From contig NC_039361.1 in the NCBI RefSeq assembly GCF_003573695.1, forward strand, positions 136,432,777-136,496,776: 64,000 nt of DNA. The letters are read 5' to 3'. Every line of letters begins with the position of its first letter. Within the stretch, counting starts at the first letter, position 1. The DNA is from Papaver somniferum (taxonomy: Eukaryota; Streptophyta; Magnoliopsida; Ranunculales; Papaveraceae). This document shows positions 35,545 through 46,891 of the stretch, one piece after another. The position numbers and the translations under genes are program-made. The notes beneath the pieces are model-generated. The model saw nothing but the letters and a program-made list of their open reading frames with translations. It was not told the origin of the DNA and did not search any database.

Positions 35545-35941
35545 ATGTCTTACATACGAAGTTCAAAAGATAAGCATTATACTTCGTATTGTATTCCTTA
35601 ACACTATGTCTAACTAGAGTATAATCATCCATGCTTTGCAGTTATGTTTTCAATATGCACGACTTGAAATATACGTTAGGGAATGAAACAGTTCAATTTA
35701 AATATTACTAACCTCAAGAGGAAGAGTGATGTCGTCTTTGTAGCTCCTTACTTCTTTGCTTCTTCAAATCTTCACGTAATACTTGTAAGGTCTCATATCC
35801 TAATACTTTCAAGCTAACCTATACAAAGTTGACTCTAGTACATAACAAGCGAATCTTTAAATGAGTTTTGATTCGCTAAAATATGACAACCAAACTTGAC
35901 ATACCATTGCTTGGTGAGTTCAACCCAGCTATGCTCTAACA
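35545..35941 (-). repeat. Inverted LTR-A fragment next to element D
   Basis: ATGTCTTACATACGAAG... GCTCTAACA matches the 5' end portion of LTR-A on the minus strand (compare 21640-22035). It lies directly after the LTR of D, in opposite orientation, and ends at the true LTR start. It joins the truncated 3' LTR of element E. Confidence 0.8.
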
Positions 35942-37487
35942 TAAACATTTATATAATAAGGAATGCAATCTTTGCAAACCATGGCTATAATGTTCATGAT
36001 TGATTCAAGTGAATCAAACCGATTTTTCTTCAATTGTGTTCTTGTCTAATTCTATGAGAATATAGCAATTGAACACCTCTTTAACTAGTTGCATTTGACT
36101 CATTTGAACTAATTATGGTTAAGATGAATAAGGTTGATATGAGAGTAATCATATGGCTAACCTCGGTTAACTATTTCTGAACCAATATGGTGTGCACGTT
36201 TAGGTATGGTTACATAAACCTAAATGAGGGTACATTTCATTTGTGTGTAACAAGCTAAGTTTGATCTAACGGTTGAAAGATATTAGTTTGGTTGAATCAG
36301 GTTTTTCATCTATCGTTGAATATTGAATGATTTTTTACCAAGGTAACTTGGATTGCAAACCCTGATTTGAAAATTTTATAAAGGATAACTCTAGCAACTG
36401 GGAAACCTAATCCCCACACCTCTTGTGTGTTACAAGTTGCATAACTAGAGTCGATTCTCCTTTAACCTTAGGTTTCTTAGAGATCCTATAGGTTAACGAC
36501 TTCAAAGACTTCATTGGGATTGTGAAGCCAGACCCAACAATTTTCTTTGTAGTTGCGTTATTTGATCTTGCCCGATTATATCGTATTGAGTACAATTGAA
36601 ATAATTGACTCGAGATTAATTTCTCCAATAAGCAAGATAAAAGTAATCACAAACATCTTCGTCTCACCGTTTGTAATTCCACAATATCTTGTTTCCGTAG
36701 TCGATTAAGGTTATTATGAGGTGATTGATAATACTAGGTTGTTCTTAGGGAATATAAGACTGATTTATCAATTGGTTCATGTTCACCTTGATTTATCAAA
36801 AGACGGAACAAAAACTCTTGGGTATTTCTGTGGGAGACAGATTTATTCAATATATAGACTTTTATGTGTGAGACAGATTTGTTTATCAAGTCTTCGATTT
36901 TGGGTCGTAGCAACTCTTAGTTGTGGGTGAGATCAACTAAGGAAATCAAGTGCTTAGTATCTTGTTGGGATCAAAGACGTAAGGAGCACATCCGTACCTT
37001 GAATCAGTGTGATATTGATTAGGGTTCAACTATAGTCCAGTCCGAAGTTAATTGGTAGTAAGTCTGTAGCGGCTTAATACAATGTGGTGTTCAATCTGGA
37101 CTAGGTCTTGGGGTTTTTATGCATTTGCGGTTTCCCCGTTAACAAAATTCTGGTGTCTGTGTTATTTCTTTTCCGCATTATATTTTGTTATATAATTGAA
37201 ATATCACAGGTTGTGCGTTTATATCAATCAATTAGAATATCTAACCTTTAGTTGTTGATTTACATTGATTGACACTTGAACATTGGTCTTTCGTACCGTT
37301 CAAGTTGTTTTACATAATAATCAGGATCGCGGATTTCTATCTGTTTGATTTGCTTATTACATTGTATATACTTTACTCTAGATTGAGTCCGAATGTCTAG
37401 TTGATTCTCTAGAAAGTGTATTGGAGTAAGCTTTCTCAGATTTCCAAACGAATTGTTGAGTGTGGTTGTTAGACCCCCGCATTTTCA
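35942..37487 (+). repeat. 3' LTR of element E (LTR-C), 5' part missing
   Basis: It begins TTATATAATAAGGAATGC in the middle of LTR-C (compare 26190 onward). It runs to the LTR end TTAGACCCCCGCATTTTCA. It supplies the LTR 3' end missing from 25305-27477. Confidence 0.85.
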
Positions 37488-37548
37488 GAAAGTTGATGTC
37501 AAACATAACAGCTATATGCTGAACAGATTAGCACACAATTTAAACTTG

Positions 37549-37562
37549 TGGCTCTGATACCA
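37549..37562 (-). other. Primer-binding site of copia F
   Basis: The minus strand reads TGGTATCAGAGCC, a tRNA-Met type site. It lies next to an LTR whose end is GCTAACA. The leader that follows is cut by element E after 56 bases and resumes at 25304. Confidence 0.8.
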
Positions 37563-37563
37563 A

Positions 37564-37891
37564 TGTTAGCATATCAACCTCTAAACATGCTTTATGCAAT
37601 TGTTATTACAAGATACAACATACATGATGATACAAATATTTAATTTAGTTTAAGATCACATGTTCTATATGTAGAAACATCAAGATGATCATTAAACATA
37701 AAGAACATGCTTTATGCTTAACTCTATCATGGTGAGACACAACTACTTCATGCTAAGACTAGCTACATACTTAGGATTAAAGTAGATAACTAACACATGA
37801 TAAACAAGGAGATAATATAGTAGATAATACAGTAGATATACCTGACTTTTGCTTTAAGAAAGCTAGTTAATTACTTATAGGTATATGCCTT
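37564..37891 (-). repeat. 5' LTR of copia F, primer-site side
   Basis: It starts TGTTAGCATATCAACC beside the primer site and is interrupted at 37891 by element C. The continuation is at 46533-46891. Confidence 0.65.
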
Positions 37892-40367
37892 TGAAAAAGC
37901 GGGGGTCTAACAACACCGCCCAATATTTCGCTTAGCAATCTGTATGGACTAACTCTGAAATACTTTCTAGAGAATCAACTAGACAGTCAGACTCAATCTA
38001 GGTAAAAGTATCTCAAGGAGTTAATATCTCTCTCTTGTTTTAATTTACTCGAGCTAATAGAAATCAGCGAGTCTTTAATCAAACACAAGGAATAACTTGG
38101 ATGGTACCAAAGACCAATATCCAAGGATCAATCAATGACAATCAACAACCAAAGGTAGGATTACTATAATTGATGATCTAACGCACAACCTGTATTATTT
38201 CAATTATAAAGATAAAAAAATATAATGCGGAAATTGAAATAATACAGACACCAGAAATTTTGTTAACGAGGATACCGCAAATGCAGAAAAACCCAGGGAG
38301 CTTGTCCAGATTGAATACACAATGTATTAAGCCGCTACAGACACTAGCCTACTCCAAGCTAGCTTCGGACTGGACTGTAGTTGAACCCCAATCAGTCTCC
38401 CACTGATCCAAGGTACATTTGTACTCCCTACGCCTCTGATCCCAGCAGGATACTGTGCACTTGATTCCCTTAGCTGATCTTACCCACAACCAAGAGTTGC
38501 TACGACCTAAAGTCGAAGACTTGACAATAAACAAATCTGTCTCACACAGACAAGTCTATCAAAGGATCAATATGTCTCCCACAGATAAACCCTAAAAGGT
38601 TTTGTTCCGTCTTTTGATAATAATCAAGGTGAACAGAAACCAATTGATAATCCAGTCTTATATTCCCGAAGAACAGCCTGGAGTTATCAATCACCTCACA
38701 ACAATCTTAATTGTATGGTAGCGAAACAAGATGTTGCGGAATCACAAACAATGAGACGAAGATGTTTGTGATTACTTTTTATATCTTGCCTATCGGAGAT
38801 ATCAATCTCAAGCCAATCGATCTGATTGTACTCGTACGATAGAAGATGCAAGATCAGATCACACAACTATGATAAAAGTAGTATCGGTCTGGCTTCACAA
38901 TCCCAATGAAGTCTTTAAGTCGTTAACCGGGTTTTAGAAGAAGAAAACCAAAGGTTAAAAGAGAACCGACTCTAGTATGCAAACTAGTATCACATGTGAG
39001 GTATGGGGATTAGTTTTGCACAGAAGCTAGAGTTCCCCTTATATAGTCTTTCAAATCAGGGTTTGCAATTAGGTTACCTTGGTAACAAATCAATCAATAT
39101 CCACCGTTATATGAAAATCTGATTTAGATTCAAGCTAATATTTCTCAACCGTTAGATCGAAAACGTAGCTTGTTACACACACTTGACAATGCACGTTTCC
39201 AGGTTTCTTAACCGTACCCAAACGTATGCATTTGTTGGTTCAACGGTAATTAACCCAAATGTTAGCCATATGAGCATTTCATATCAACCATGTTCTTCTT
39301 CACCATAACTAATTCAAATGATTTCAAATGAACTAGTTAGAGAGTTATTCAATTGCAAGGAAATCTCATGTACCACACAAGACACAATTGAAGCAAAGAT
39401 GATTTGATTCACTTGAATCAGTTCATGAACTTTTATAGCCACGGTTTGCAAACTGCATTCCTTGGTATTTTTAAGTTTAAGTTCAGAAATCATCTTCAGA
39501 TATATAACCTTCTCAAGTTCGCAGACTAGGTTCGTGGACTTAAGTTACCGGGCAGAGTTTACAAACTCCAGCAGAAATTCTCGGGTATGAGAACTTCGCC
39601 GGTTCGCGGACTGGGTTCGAGGACTGAGTTCGCGGACTTAATTTCACGCAAGTATTTTGTCAACTCCAGCAGAAATTCTCGGGTTTGAGAACTTCGGCAG
39701 TTCGCGGACTGAGTTCGCGGAATTGGCTCACACCATTCTTCCGGTTCTCTTGATCAACAAAGTTCGCAAACTTTGGTTCAAGGAATATGACTTATTCATA
39801 AATGTGTTTCAACAATAATACTTATGTCCACCATTTGTTATGTAATCTAAACTCTCATTTCAATCATTAAAACATTCTTAGAGGACGTTATATAGTTGTT
39901 ACACCATTTCTCGTCAAATCAATTTTCAAGATGATTGAAACATATCATGACTTTCGTCACATGGTAAAGATAAACTTGGTAAAGTGAAAATCTTAGCAAC
40001 TCATATTTCGAGATATAGATAGGCGAGGTATACTCGGCTCGAAATACCAAATGTGTATAACCAAAGTCTATATATATAGCATACGACTTTTTGTCTCAAA
40101 GAGTAGGAGATAGAGTAGATAGACTTTTGAGTGATAGATAAGTCTTCGCATACCTTTTTATCGAGAAGTTCCACCGGTTCCTTGAGTAGTTCTTATACTT
40201 GTATGATGAATCGCCTTGAAGTCCTTAAGCTCAACTACGCTTTCTATCCTAGTCCGAGACTTAGCTATAATAGACTAGAAATCAAGACTTATAGTTTTGA
40301 TCACTAACATTGACAAACATTATTAATATAGCAAGGCATGCGAGTTCGACCGAGTAATGCTCTAACA
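37892..40367 (-). repeat. 3' LTR of element C (2476 bp)
   Basis: It begins TGAAAAAGCGGGGGTC and ends GCTCTAACA. The TATA box (minus TATATAAG) is at 39039-39046. A TTCGCGGACT-rich array is at about 39515-39775 and the conserved block is near 38260-38310. Confidence 0.92.
39515..39775 (-). promoter_or_regulatory. GTTCGCGGACT motif array in LTR-C
   Basis: GGTTCGCGGACT, GGTTCGAGGACT and AGTTCGCGGACT units recur. This is the element C version of the GCGTAC array of other LTR-C copies. A shorter version is at 45705-45890. Function is inferred only from recurrence and position upstream of the TATA box. Confidence 0.5.
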
Positions 40368-40368
40368 A

Positions 40369-41021
40369 TCTCCCCATTTGTCAATTTTAGTGACAAAACT
40401 ATCAATACATATGGAATACAAAACAGATAAAGAAACTTTAGTAGCTCCTATTCCACATGTCCAATCTTCAACATTCCTCGAAATCTTCGTCACTTCCAAG
40501 TACTCCAATGATCCCAAAGGTTGTAAGTTTAGCATCACCGCTGTTGAAGATCCGTAGCTATAACAATGAGAAAACATAGTTCTCGATCATTGTTATACAG
40601 TGTCATAGTATTATTACACAACGTCTAAGTTCATTTGTATCATAACTTCAACAATAATACTATGGTGATATGTATCACTCCCCCTTAGTCAACATTCCAT
40701 CTCACATGGAAACCACTCCCCCTTACACAATGATCCGAAAACCATATGTATTTGTAGTGTGAAATATATATTAATTCTCCCCCTTTTTGTCAATAAAATT
40801 GGCAAAGGTACAAGAACGGGATCATAATGAAATTTCCGAGAGAGACATTTCATGACAAAAGGAAAAAATACATACCAACTAATTTAGATGCAATCATAAA
40901 GCCGAAGCTAAACGCATTCATCAAGGAGTTTAAAGATACAATATAACCCCTCTAAAATTCCACAGCCGCACACCCCTCAAGATATGACCATTAAGCACAA
41001 GTTCAAAAGAACTCTCCCCCA
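40369..41021 (-). promoter_or_regulatory. Reiterated purine tracts of element C
   Basis: On the minus strand, GGGGAGA-like tracts lie at 40369-40381 (next to the LTR), about 40678, 40716-40724, 40776-40791 and 41012-41021. This is the Sirevirus-type reiterated polypurine arrangement. Confidence 0.8.
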
Positions 41022-41130
41022 TTTGATGTCATTCCCGAAGGAACAACAAGAGAGACCTTAATTTCGAAAGAAAAGAAGGATTTTTATTGAACACAAAAAA
41101 AACATGAAAATGATTTCCTATATCCAAAAA

Positions 41131-41520
41131 GTCAATCAAATTAATTACAAGTAAACCCATGATTAATTTAATTGGAATACACAATCAAATTAAACACAAA
41201 GAGTGATCAATTCAATTGATTATGCTCAACATAAGAGAACTTATGGAGACACGAAAATACTCAACTAGATTAATTACAAGTGAACCCATAATTAATCTAA
41301 TTGGAATACACAACCAAACTAATCACAAAAGTAATCAATTTAATTGTCATTTGTTTTGCTCGACATAAGAAAAGTTACGGAGCAATAACTAAATAACCAA
41401 ACAAGATGATTAATTTAGTTCAATATGCTTGACATAACATATCTCAAGGAACAAAAAATAAGCTTAAAAAATAAACTTGGTTGTATAGTGCTCAACATAA
41501 GATACATTGCGGAGCCTCAC
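41131..41520 (-). repeat. Imperfect ~125-bp tandem repeat in element C
   Basis: Two long units begin AATTAATTACAAGT near 41138 and 41269. The shared element GCTC[AG]ACATAAGA... GGAG recurs four times (about 41225, 41358, 41427, 41494). The region has no gene. The rest of 41022-42015 is AT-rich and unassigned. Confidence 0.8.
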
Positions 41521-42015
41521 AATAATACATAAAATATGGATCAGGGATGATCAATACTGCGGAATACACAAGGATTCATTCTATATTCCACCACTATTTG
41601 CATAACGATATTAATAGACATAATCCTTGAAAACAAAAGATTTTAACCTATCTTCCATTAATGAATTGATAATATAGGCTTAACTTTTGTATTTGACAAA
41701 AGTTCATTCATTCTTTTATCAATACGTGAATACCGATCACGAACGACTTTACTTTTGACAAAGTATGGGATAAACATAGTTCACGGTCGCAAACACCAAT
41801 ATCCCATAACAAATTGCAGTATAACAAATCATAAAGACTAATACTGCAAAAACATCATCTTCCAAAAAGTTTTTAGAATTTAAACCACTAAACCTAAAAA
41901 AGAACAAGAAGATGAAAAATAATAGCTATGTGTAGTCACAATCATTTTCAAAGCACTAGTTATTCTTCCAACTAAACCAAAGAGAAGACATACTAGGCAA
42001 CCATAAGAACACGAA

Positions 42016-43043
42016 TTACTCATCTTCTTCTTCATCGGAGAAACTCCAAGATGCTTGAATTGCTTTCAAATCTTCCTTGAGCTCGGGAAACTTCGTTGCA
42101 ACCAAAGATAGTTGTTCTTGGACACACTTCACTCTTGAATCAACCTTACGCACACCCTTATGAATTTTTTGAAGAAGGCTCACGGTGGTAGGGTCACTAA
42201 AATCAACAGAAGCGATTCTTGTCGCTTGCAAGCATTTTCCCTTATGAGCCTGAAGGTACACGGACGAACCGTTTTGGGAACCCCAAAAGAATTTCCAATT
42301 GAATCAAATCCACGATCACGAAAAATTTGACTAATCAAGCAAGGGTATCCTAACATATTGACAGGTGAAGTCATCGAAATTATTTGAAAGATAATAAAAC
42401 CACACATATCGATACTTGGAATACCCGATTCAAGGAAATAGAGCAATTCTGCAAACTCATGACTCCACAAAGAATTTTCAATTGTGGAGGGACAAAGATT
42501 GGGGATACCAAGTTTTCCAAAAGCCAATAAAGCAATACTAAGATCATTATTAAGGAACTTTCCTTGACTCCAAACAACCTTCTTGCCACAAAGTCCAATT
42601 GAGATATCATCACAAGACGGACGTTCATGACTTGGTCTAGGAAGCCGTACGTTCCCCATCAGTATTTTTGTAACCCTTGAAATTAATTCTCTATCACTAA
42701 GAAACCTTTCTCTACAAATCATGGATTTGAATTCCATATTGTTGTAATCAACAACATGAATGTTGGCATAGAAAATCTTTGTGAGAGAATCAAATTCTTC
42801 ACCAAGACCATCAAAAATGTTTCCAAGCTTGAATTTTTTAAAGCAAGCCAAATCCTCTTCATGCCCACTAGATAAATCCAATCTTTTTTCTAGAATGAAC
42901 CCTTTTGAGGCAATCTTATCAAACACCCTATCACAAGACTCATTCACAAATCTAATTCTAGGAGAATTCAAGCTAGGGAAATTTGAGCTTTTTGAACACC
43001 TTTTTGAGCTTCTAGAATTCATCATAGATCTAGAAATAAGCAA
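42016..43043 (-). pseudogene. Plant-transposon-protein-like ORF of element C, one frameshift
   Basis: A 287-codon frame (43043-42180) overlaps an 81-codon frame (42261-42016) in another phase. The second carries what looks like the true C-terminus. The long part has KIFYANIHVVDYNNMEFKSM and SDRELISRVTKILMGNV near residues 90-140. These resemble the 'putative plant transposon protein' domain found in many plant retroelement ORFs, whose function is unknown. The C-terminal part is helical and acidic (SWSFSDEEEDE). The single frame change lies within the overlap, near 42200-42260. The N-terminus is Ser-rich and basic. Family assignment is moderate. Confidence 0.5.
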
Positions 43044-43540
43044 GGATCAAGAGGAAAGTACTTACTTGAAGTGAGCCTTGAAAACCCTTCCTTTTGATTT
43101 CTCCAAAGAAGCTTTAATGGAGGAAAATAATAAAACCCTAGAGGTTCGCGTACGCGGACTGTTTGAGAAGATGAAGACGTCCGCGAACTTCTTTTATATA
43201 CCCTACATGGGCTTTGACCCGTGCACGAACCGTGACCCATTTGAGGAGTAGGATTTTTTAAAGGTACATACAACAAAAGAAAAAGTACCTACTGAAAATC
43301 TCTTATCACAAAAACATAAGAAAAGAGATATTAAAACAAAAATCAACCTGTTACTTGTCCCATTTCAAGTTATACACAAATGGGGTAGAGCCAATCCTGA
43401 AATCAGGTGTTGGAAACTGCATAGAGTTTCCCATGCAATTTTTCTGGTTGATATTTGTACCCAGAGTCAGGAGTATAATCATAATGATAATACTTAGAAA
43501 CAAGTGGGTCATTTTTCTTATGACAAAGAGATGACCTTTT

Positions 43541-44014
43541 CTAAAAAATGGTTCCTCTACTCAATTCATATGGATTCTTTTCATCGGCTTCACATGAATC
43601 GGTGTCGAGAATAGCTTGTGCATCATTAGAAAGTGATTTGACAGGCACAAAACTCTTGTCAGAACAATTCAAATTCTCTATGGAATTAAGTTTTTCTAAG
43701 AATTGCAAAACACTTTCAAACGCTCTGAACAGCTCCTTGATAATGGAACCTTTATGGTAGTATTCCTCAAAGATATTCAGAGTAATTCTTGTGAAAGTCC
43801 ATACCCTTGAGCGTTGACCATGTTGTCTTCGACAATTCCTTTTATTCTTTTCCTTAGATCGTTTATTCACATCTAGACTTTCTGATATGCTAGATGGTAT
43901 ATGATTATCATGTGCACCCATAGGAATGAGGTGTGATAATCTCCGAACAATCTTCAAGGAACTCTGGTGTGCGCTACAGATGACACAAGAAACCCTCCCA
44001 AAAAGATTTCCCAT
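43541..44014 (-). CDS. PBS-proximal unknown ORF of element C (157 codons)
   Basis: The first ATG after the primer site (44014) opens MGNLFGRVSCVICSAHQSSL. The frame runs to 43541 without a break. A basic stretch (VNKRSKEKNKRNCRRQHGQR) around residues 50-70 is followed by a helical part (LFRAFESVLQFLEKLNSIEN). I do not recognise a family. It lies where gag belongs. No CCHC knuckle is seen. The same frame is open upstream through the primer site, which is not meaningful. Confidence 0.4.
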   Translation of the reverse strand: MGNLFGRVSCVICSAHQSSLKIVRRLSHLIPMGAHDNHIPSSISESLDVNKRSKEKNKRNCRRQHGQRSRVWTFTRITLNIFEEYYHKGSIIKELFRAFESVLQFLEKLNSIENLNCSDKSFVPVKSLSNDAQAILDTDSCEADEKNPYELSRGTIF

Positions 44015-44070
44015 GGGAATAGAATTTTGAGGATCGAACAAACACAAACTTATAAGGTTTGAGGTGTTTT

Positions 44071-44085
44071 CCTGCTCTGATACCA
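44071..44085 (-). other. Primer-binding site of element C, tRNA-Met type
   Basis: The minus strand reads TGGTATCAGAGCAGG two bases after the LTR, identical to the site of element A. Confidence 0.92.
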
Positions 44086-44087
44086 AT

Positions 44088-46527
44088 TGAAAAAGCGGGG
44101 GTCTAATGACACCACCCAATATTTCGCTTAGCAATCTGTATGGACTAACTCCGAAATACTTTTTAGAGAATCAACTAGACAGTCAGACTCAATCTAGGTA
44201 AAAGTATCTCAAGGAGTTAATATCTCTCTCTTGTTTTGATTTACTCGAGCTAATATAAATCAAAGAGTCTTTAATCAAACACAAAGAATAACTTGGATGG
44301 TATCAAAGACCAATATCCAAGGATCAATCAATAACAATCAACAACCAAAGGTTGGATTACTCTAATTGATGATATAACACACAACCTGTATTATTTCAAT
44401 TATAAAGATAAAACAATATAATGCGGAAATTGAAATAAAACAGACACCAGAAATTTTGTTAACGAGGAAACCGCAAATGCAGAAAAACCCCGGGACCTAG
44501 TCCACATTGAACACACACTGTATTAAGCCGCTACAGACACTAGCCTACTCTAAGCTAACTTCGGACTGGACTGTAGTTGAATACCAATCAGTCTCCACTG
44601 ATCCAAGGTACAGTTGCACTCCCTACACCTCGAATCCCAGCAGGATACTGTGCACTTGATTCCCTTAGCTGATCTCATCCAAAACCAAGAGTTGCTATGA
44701 CCCAAAGGCGAAGACTTGACAATAAACAAATCTGTCTCACACAGATAAGTCTATCAAAGGATAAATTTGTCTCCCACAGATAAACTCTAAAAGGTTTTGT
44801 TCCATCTTTTGATAATAATCAAGGTGAACAGGAACCAATTGATAATTCGGTCTTATATTTTCGAAGAACAACCTAGAGTTATCAATCATCTCACAACAAT
44901 CTTAATCGTATGGTAGCGAAAAAAGATGTTGCGGGATCACAAAAAATGAGACGAAGATGTTTGTGATTACTTTTTATATCTTTCTTATCGGAGATATCAA
45001 TCTCAAGCCAATCAATCTTATTGTACTCGTACGATAGAAGATGCAAGATCAGATCACACAACTACGATAAAAAAAAGTATCGGTCTGGATTCACAATCCC
45101 AATGAAGTCTTTAAGTCGTTAACCTGGTTTTAGAAGAAGAAAACCAAAAAGGATAACTGACTCTATTATGCAAACTAGTATCGCACGTGAGGTGTGGGGA
45201 TTAGTTTTGCACAGAATCTAGAGTTCCCCTTATATAGTCTTTCAAATCAGGGTTTGCAATTAGGTTACCTTGGTAACAAACCAATCAATATATACCATTA
45301 GATGAAAACCTAATTTAGATTCAAGCTAATATTTCTCAACTGTTAGATCAAAAACTTAGCTTGTTATACACACTTGACAATGCACGCTTCTAGGTTTGTT
45401 AACCGTACCCAAACGTATGCACTTGTTGGTTCAACAATAGTTAACCAAAGGGTTAGCCATATGATCATTTCATATCAACCATGTTCTTATTCACCATAAC
45501 TAGTTCAAATGATTTCAAATGAACTAGTTAGAGAGTTATTCAATTGAAAGGAAATCTCATGTACCACACAAGAAACAATTGAAGCAAAGATGATTTGATT
45601 CACTTGAATCGGTTCATGAACTTTTATAGCCACGGTTTGCAAACTGCATTCCTTAGTCTTTTTAAGTTTAAGTTCAGAAATCATCTTCAGATATATAACC
45701 TTCTCAAGTTCGCAGACTAGGTTCACAGACTTAAGTTACCGGGTAGAGTTTACAAACTCCAGAAAAAATTCTCGGGTATGAGAACTTCGCCGGTCCGCGG
45801 ACTTAGTTTCACGCAAGTATTTTGTCAACTCCAGCAGAAATTCTCGGGTTTGAGAACTTCGGCAGTTCGCGGACTTGGCTCACACCATTCTTCTGGTTCT
45901 CTTGATCAACCAAGTTCGAAAACTTTGGTTCAAGGAATAGGACTTATTCATAAATGTGTTTCCACAACAATGCTTATGTCCACCATTGGTTACGTAAGCT
46001 AAACTCTCATTTCAATCATTGAAAACATTCTTAGAGGACGTTATACAGTTGTTACACCATTTCTCGTCAAAGCAATTTTCAAGATGATTGAAACATATCA
46101 TGACTTTCGTCACATGGTAAAGATAAACTTGGTTAAAGCGAAAAGCTTACCAACTCATATTTCGAGATATAGATAGGCGAGGTATACTCGACTCGAAATA
46201 CCAAATGTGTATAATCAAAGTCTATTTATATAGCATACGACTTCTTGTCTGAAAGAGTAGGAGATAGAGTAGATATACTTTTGAGTGATAGATAAGTTCA
46301 AGTCTTCACATACCTTTTTGTCGAGAAGTTCCACCGGTTCCTTGAGTAGTTCTTCTACTTGTATGATGAATCTCTATGAAGTCCTTGAGCTCAACTACAC
46401 TTTCTATCCTAGTCCGAGACTTAGCTATAATAGACTAGAAATCAAGACTTATAGTTTTGATCACTAACATTGACAAACATGCTTGAGATAGCAACGCATG
46501 CGAGTTCGACCGAGCAATGCTCTAACA
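44088..46527 (-). repeat. 5' LTR of element C (2440 bp)
   Basis: It begins TGAAAAAGCGGGGGTC and ends GCTCTAACA. The TATA box (minus TATATAAG) is at 45229-45236. The conserved GTTAACGAGGAAACCGCAAA block is near 44458-44505. Confidence 0.92.
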
Positions 46528-46532
46528 GCCTT

Positions 46533-46891
46533 AGTCTAGGTTCTGTTTCAGCTGGAGGCTTTTCCACTTTTATGTCCTTCAACTTCTAATGGAAGAAATG
46601 CTTTAAGTAAGGCTAGAAGGTAGTCCACCTCCTACTGCATAGACATGTGTCACCTACTCATCCATCATGAGGTAGAGACACATCCCTTAACTTCAAATAA
46701 AAAACTTGCATGCCACTTAATGGATTAACTTGATGTACTTTATCCTTATGTACAATCCCCATAAAACAGTAAAAGTCTTGCCTTTAGTATATAATCCAAA
46801 CATTTAAACACACACTTGATTAAGATTAGGCTAATCCGGTTTTATTAAACCAAAAATGATTTGTTTCTAAACCATTAAAAATCTAAAAACA
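46533..46891 (-). repeat. 5' LTR of copia F, distal side (inferred)
   Basis: After the GCCTT duplication the sequence resumes and ends AAAACA at 46891. On the minus strand this gives an LTR start TGTTTTTAG, matching the TGTT...AACA end structure. Joined to 37564-37891 the LTR would be about 687 bases. The boundary is inferred because gypsy G protease sequence begins immediately beyond it. Confidence 0.5.

Larger units (their letters stand above)
25305..37487 (+). mobile_element. Element E (LTR-C family) with scrambled interior, inserted in copia F
   Basis: A plus-strand LTR-C starts TGTTAGAGC at 25305, and another LTR-C ends CGCATTTTCA at 37487. Both are flanked on the outside by GAAAG, a perfect 5-base target duplication. 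The outside sequences rejoin as the leader of copia F. The 5' LTR is cut at 27477 and the 3' LTR lacks its start. Between them lie an inverted LTR-C piece, a tandem duplication with gene fragments, the end of element D and an inverted LTR-A piece. No primer site or coding region of E itself survives. The LTRs differ by roughly 7% over a sampled stretch. Confidence 0.75.
37892..46527 (-). mobile_element. Element C: complete-ended, pol-less LTR-C retrotransposon
   Basis: Both ends are flanked by a perfect GCCTT target duplication (37887-37891 and 46528-46532). The minus-strand order is 5' LTR (46527-44088), tRNA-Met primer site, two ORFs, a long non-coding part with reiterated purine tracts, 3' LTR (40367-37892). 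The internal region is only 3.7 kb and has no protease, integrase or RT. It must have moved using enzymes from another element. By eye the LTRs are about 94-95% identical in sampled stretches. Confidence 0.92.

Noticed and set aside
36721..36930. Mirror-like frames at 36721 (plus) and 49200-49415 (minus)
   Set aside because: They are the same LTR-C DNA in two copies; the shared peptides come from repeat homology and not from a gene.
42781..43074. Plus-strand frame of 97 codons
   Set aside because: It is antisense to the element C ORF, which has the better domain evidence.
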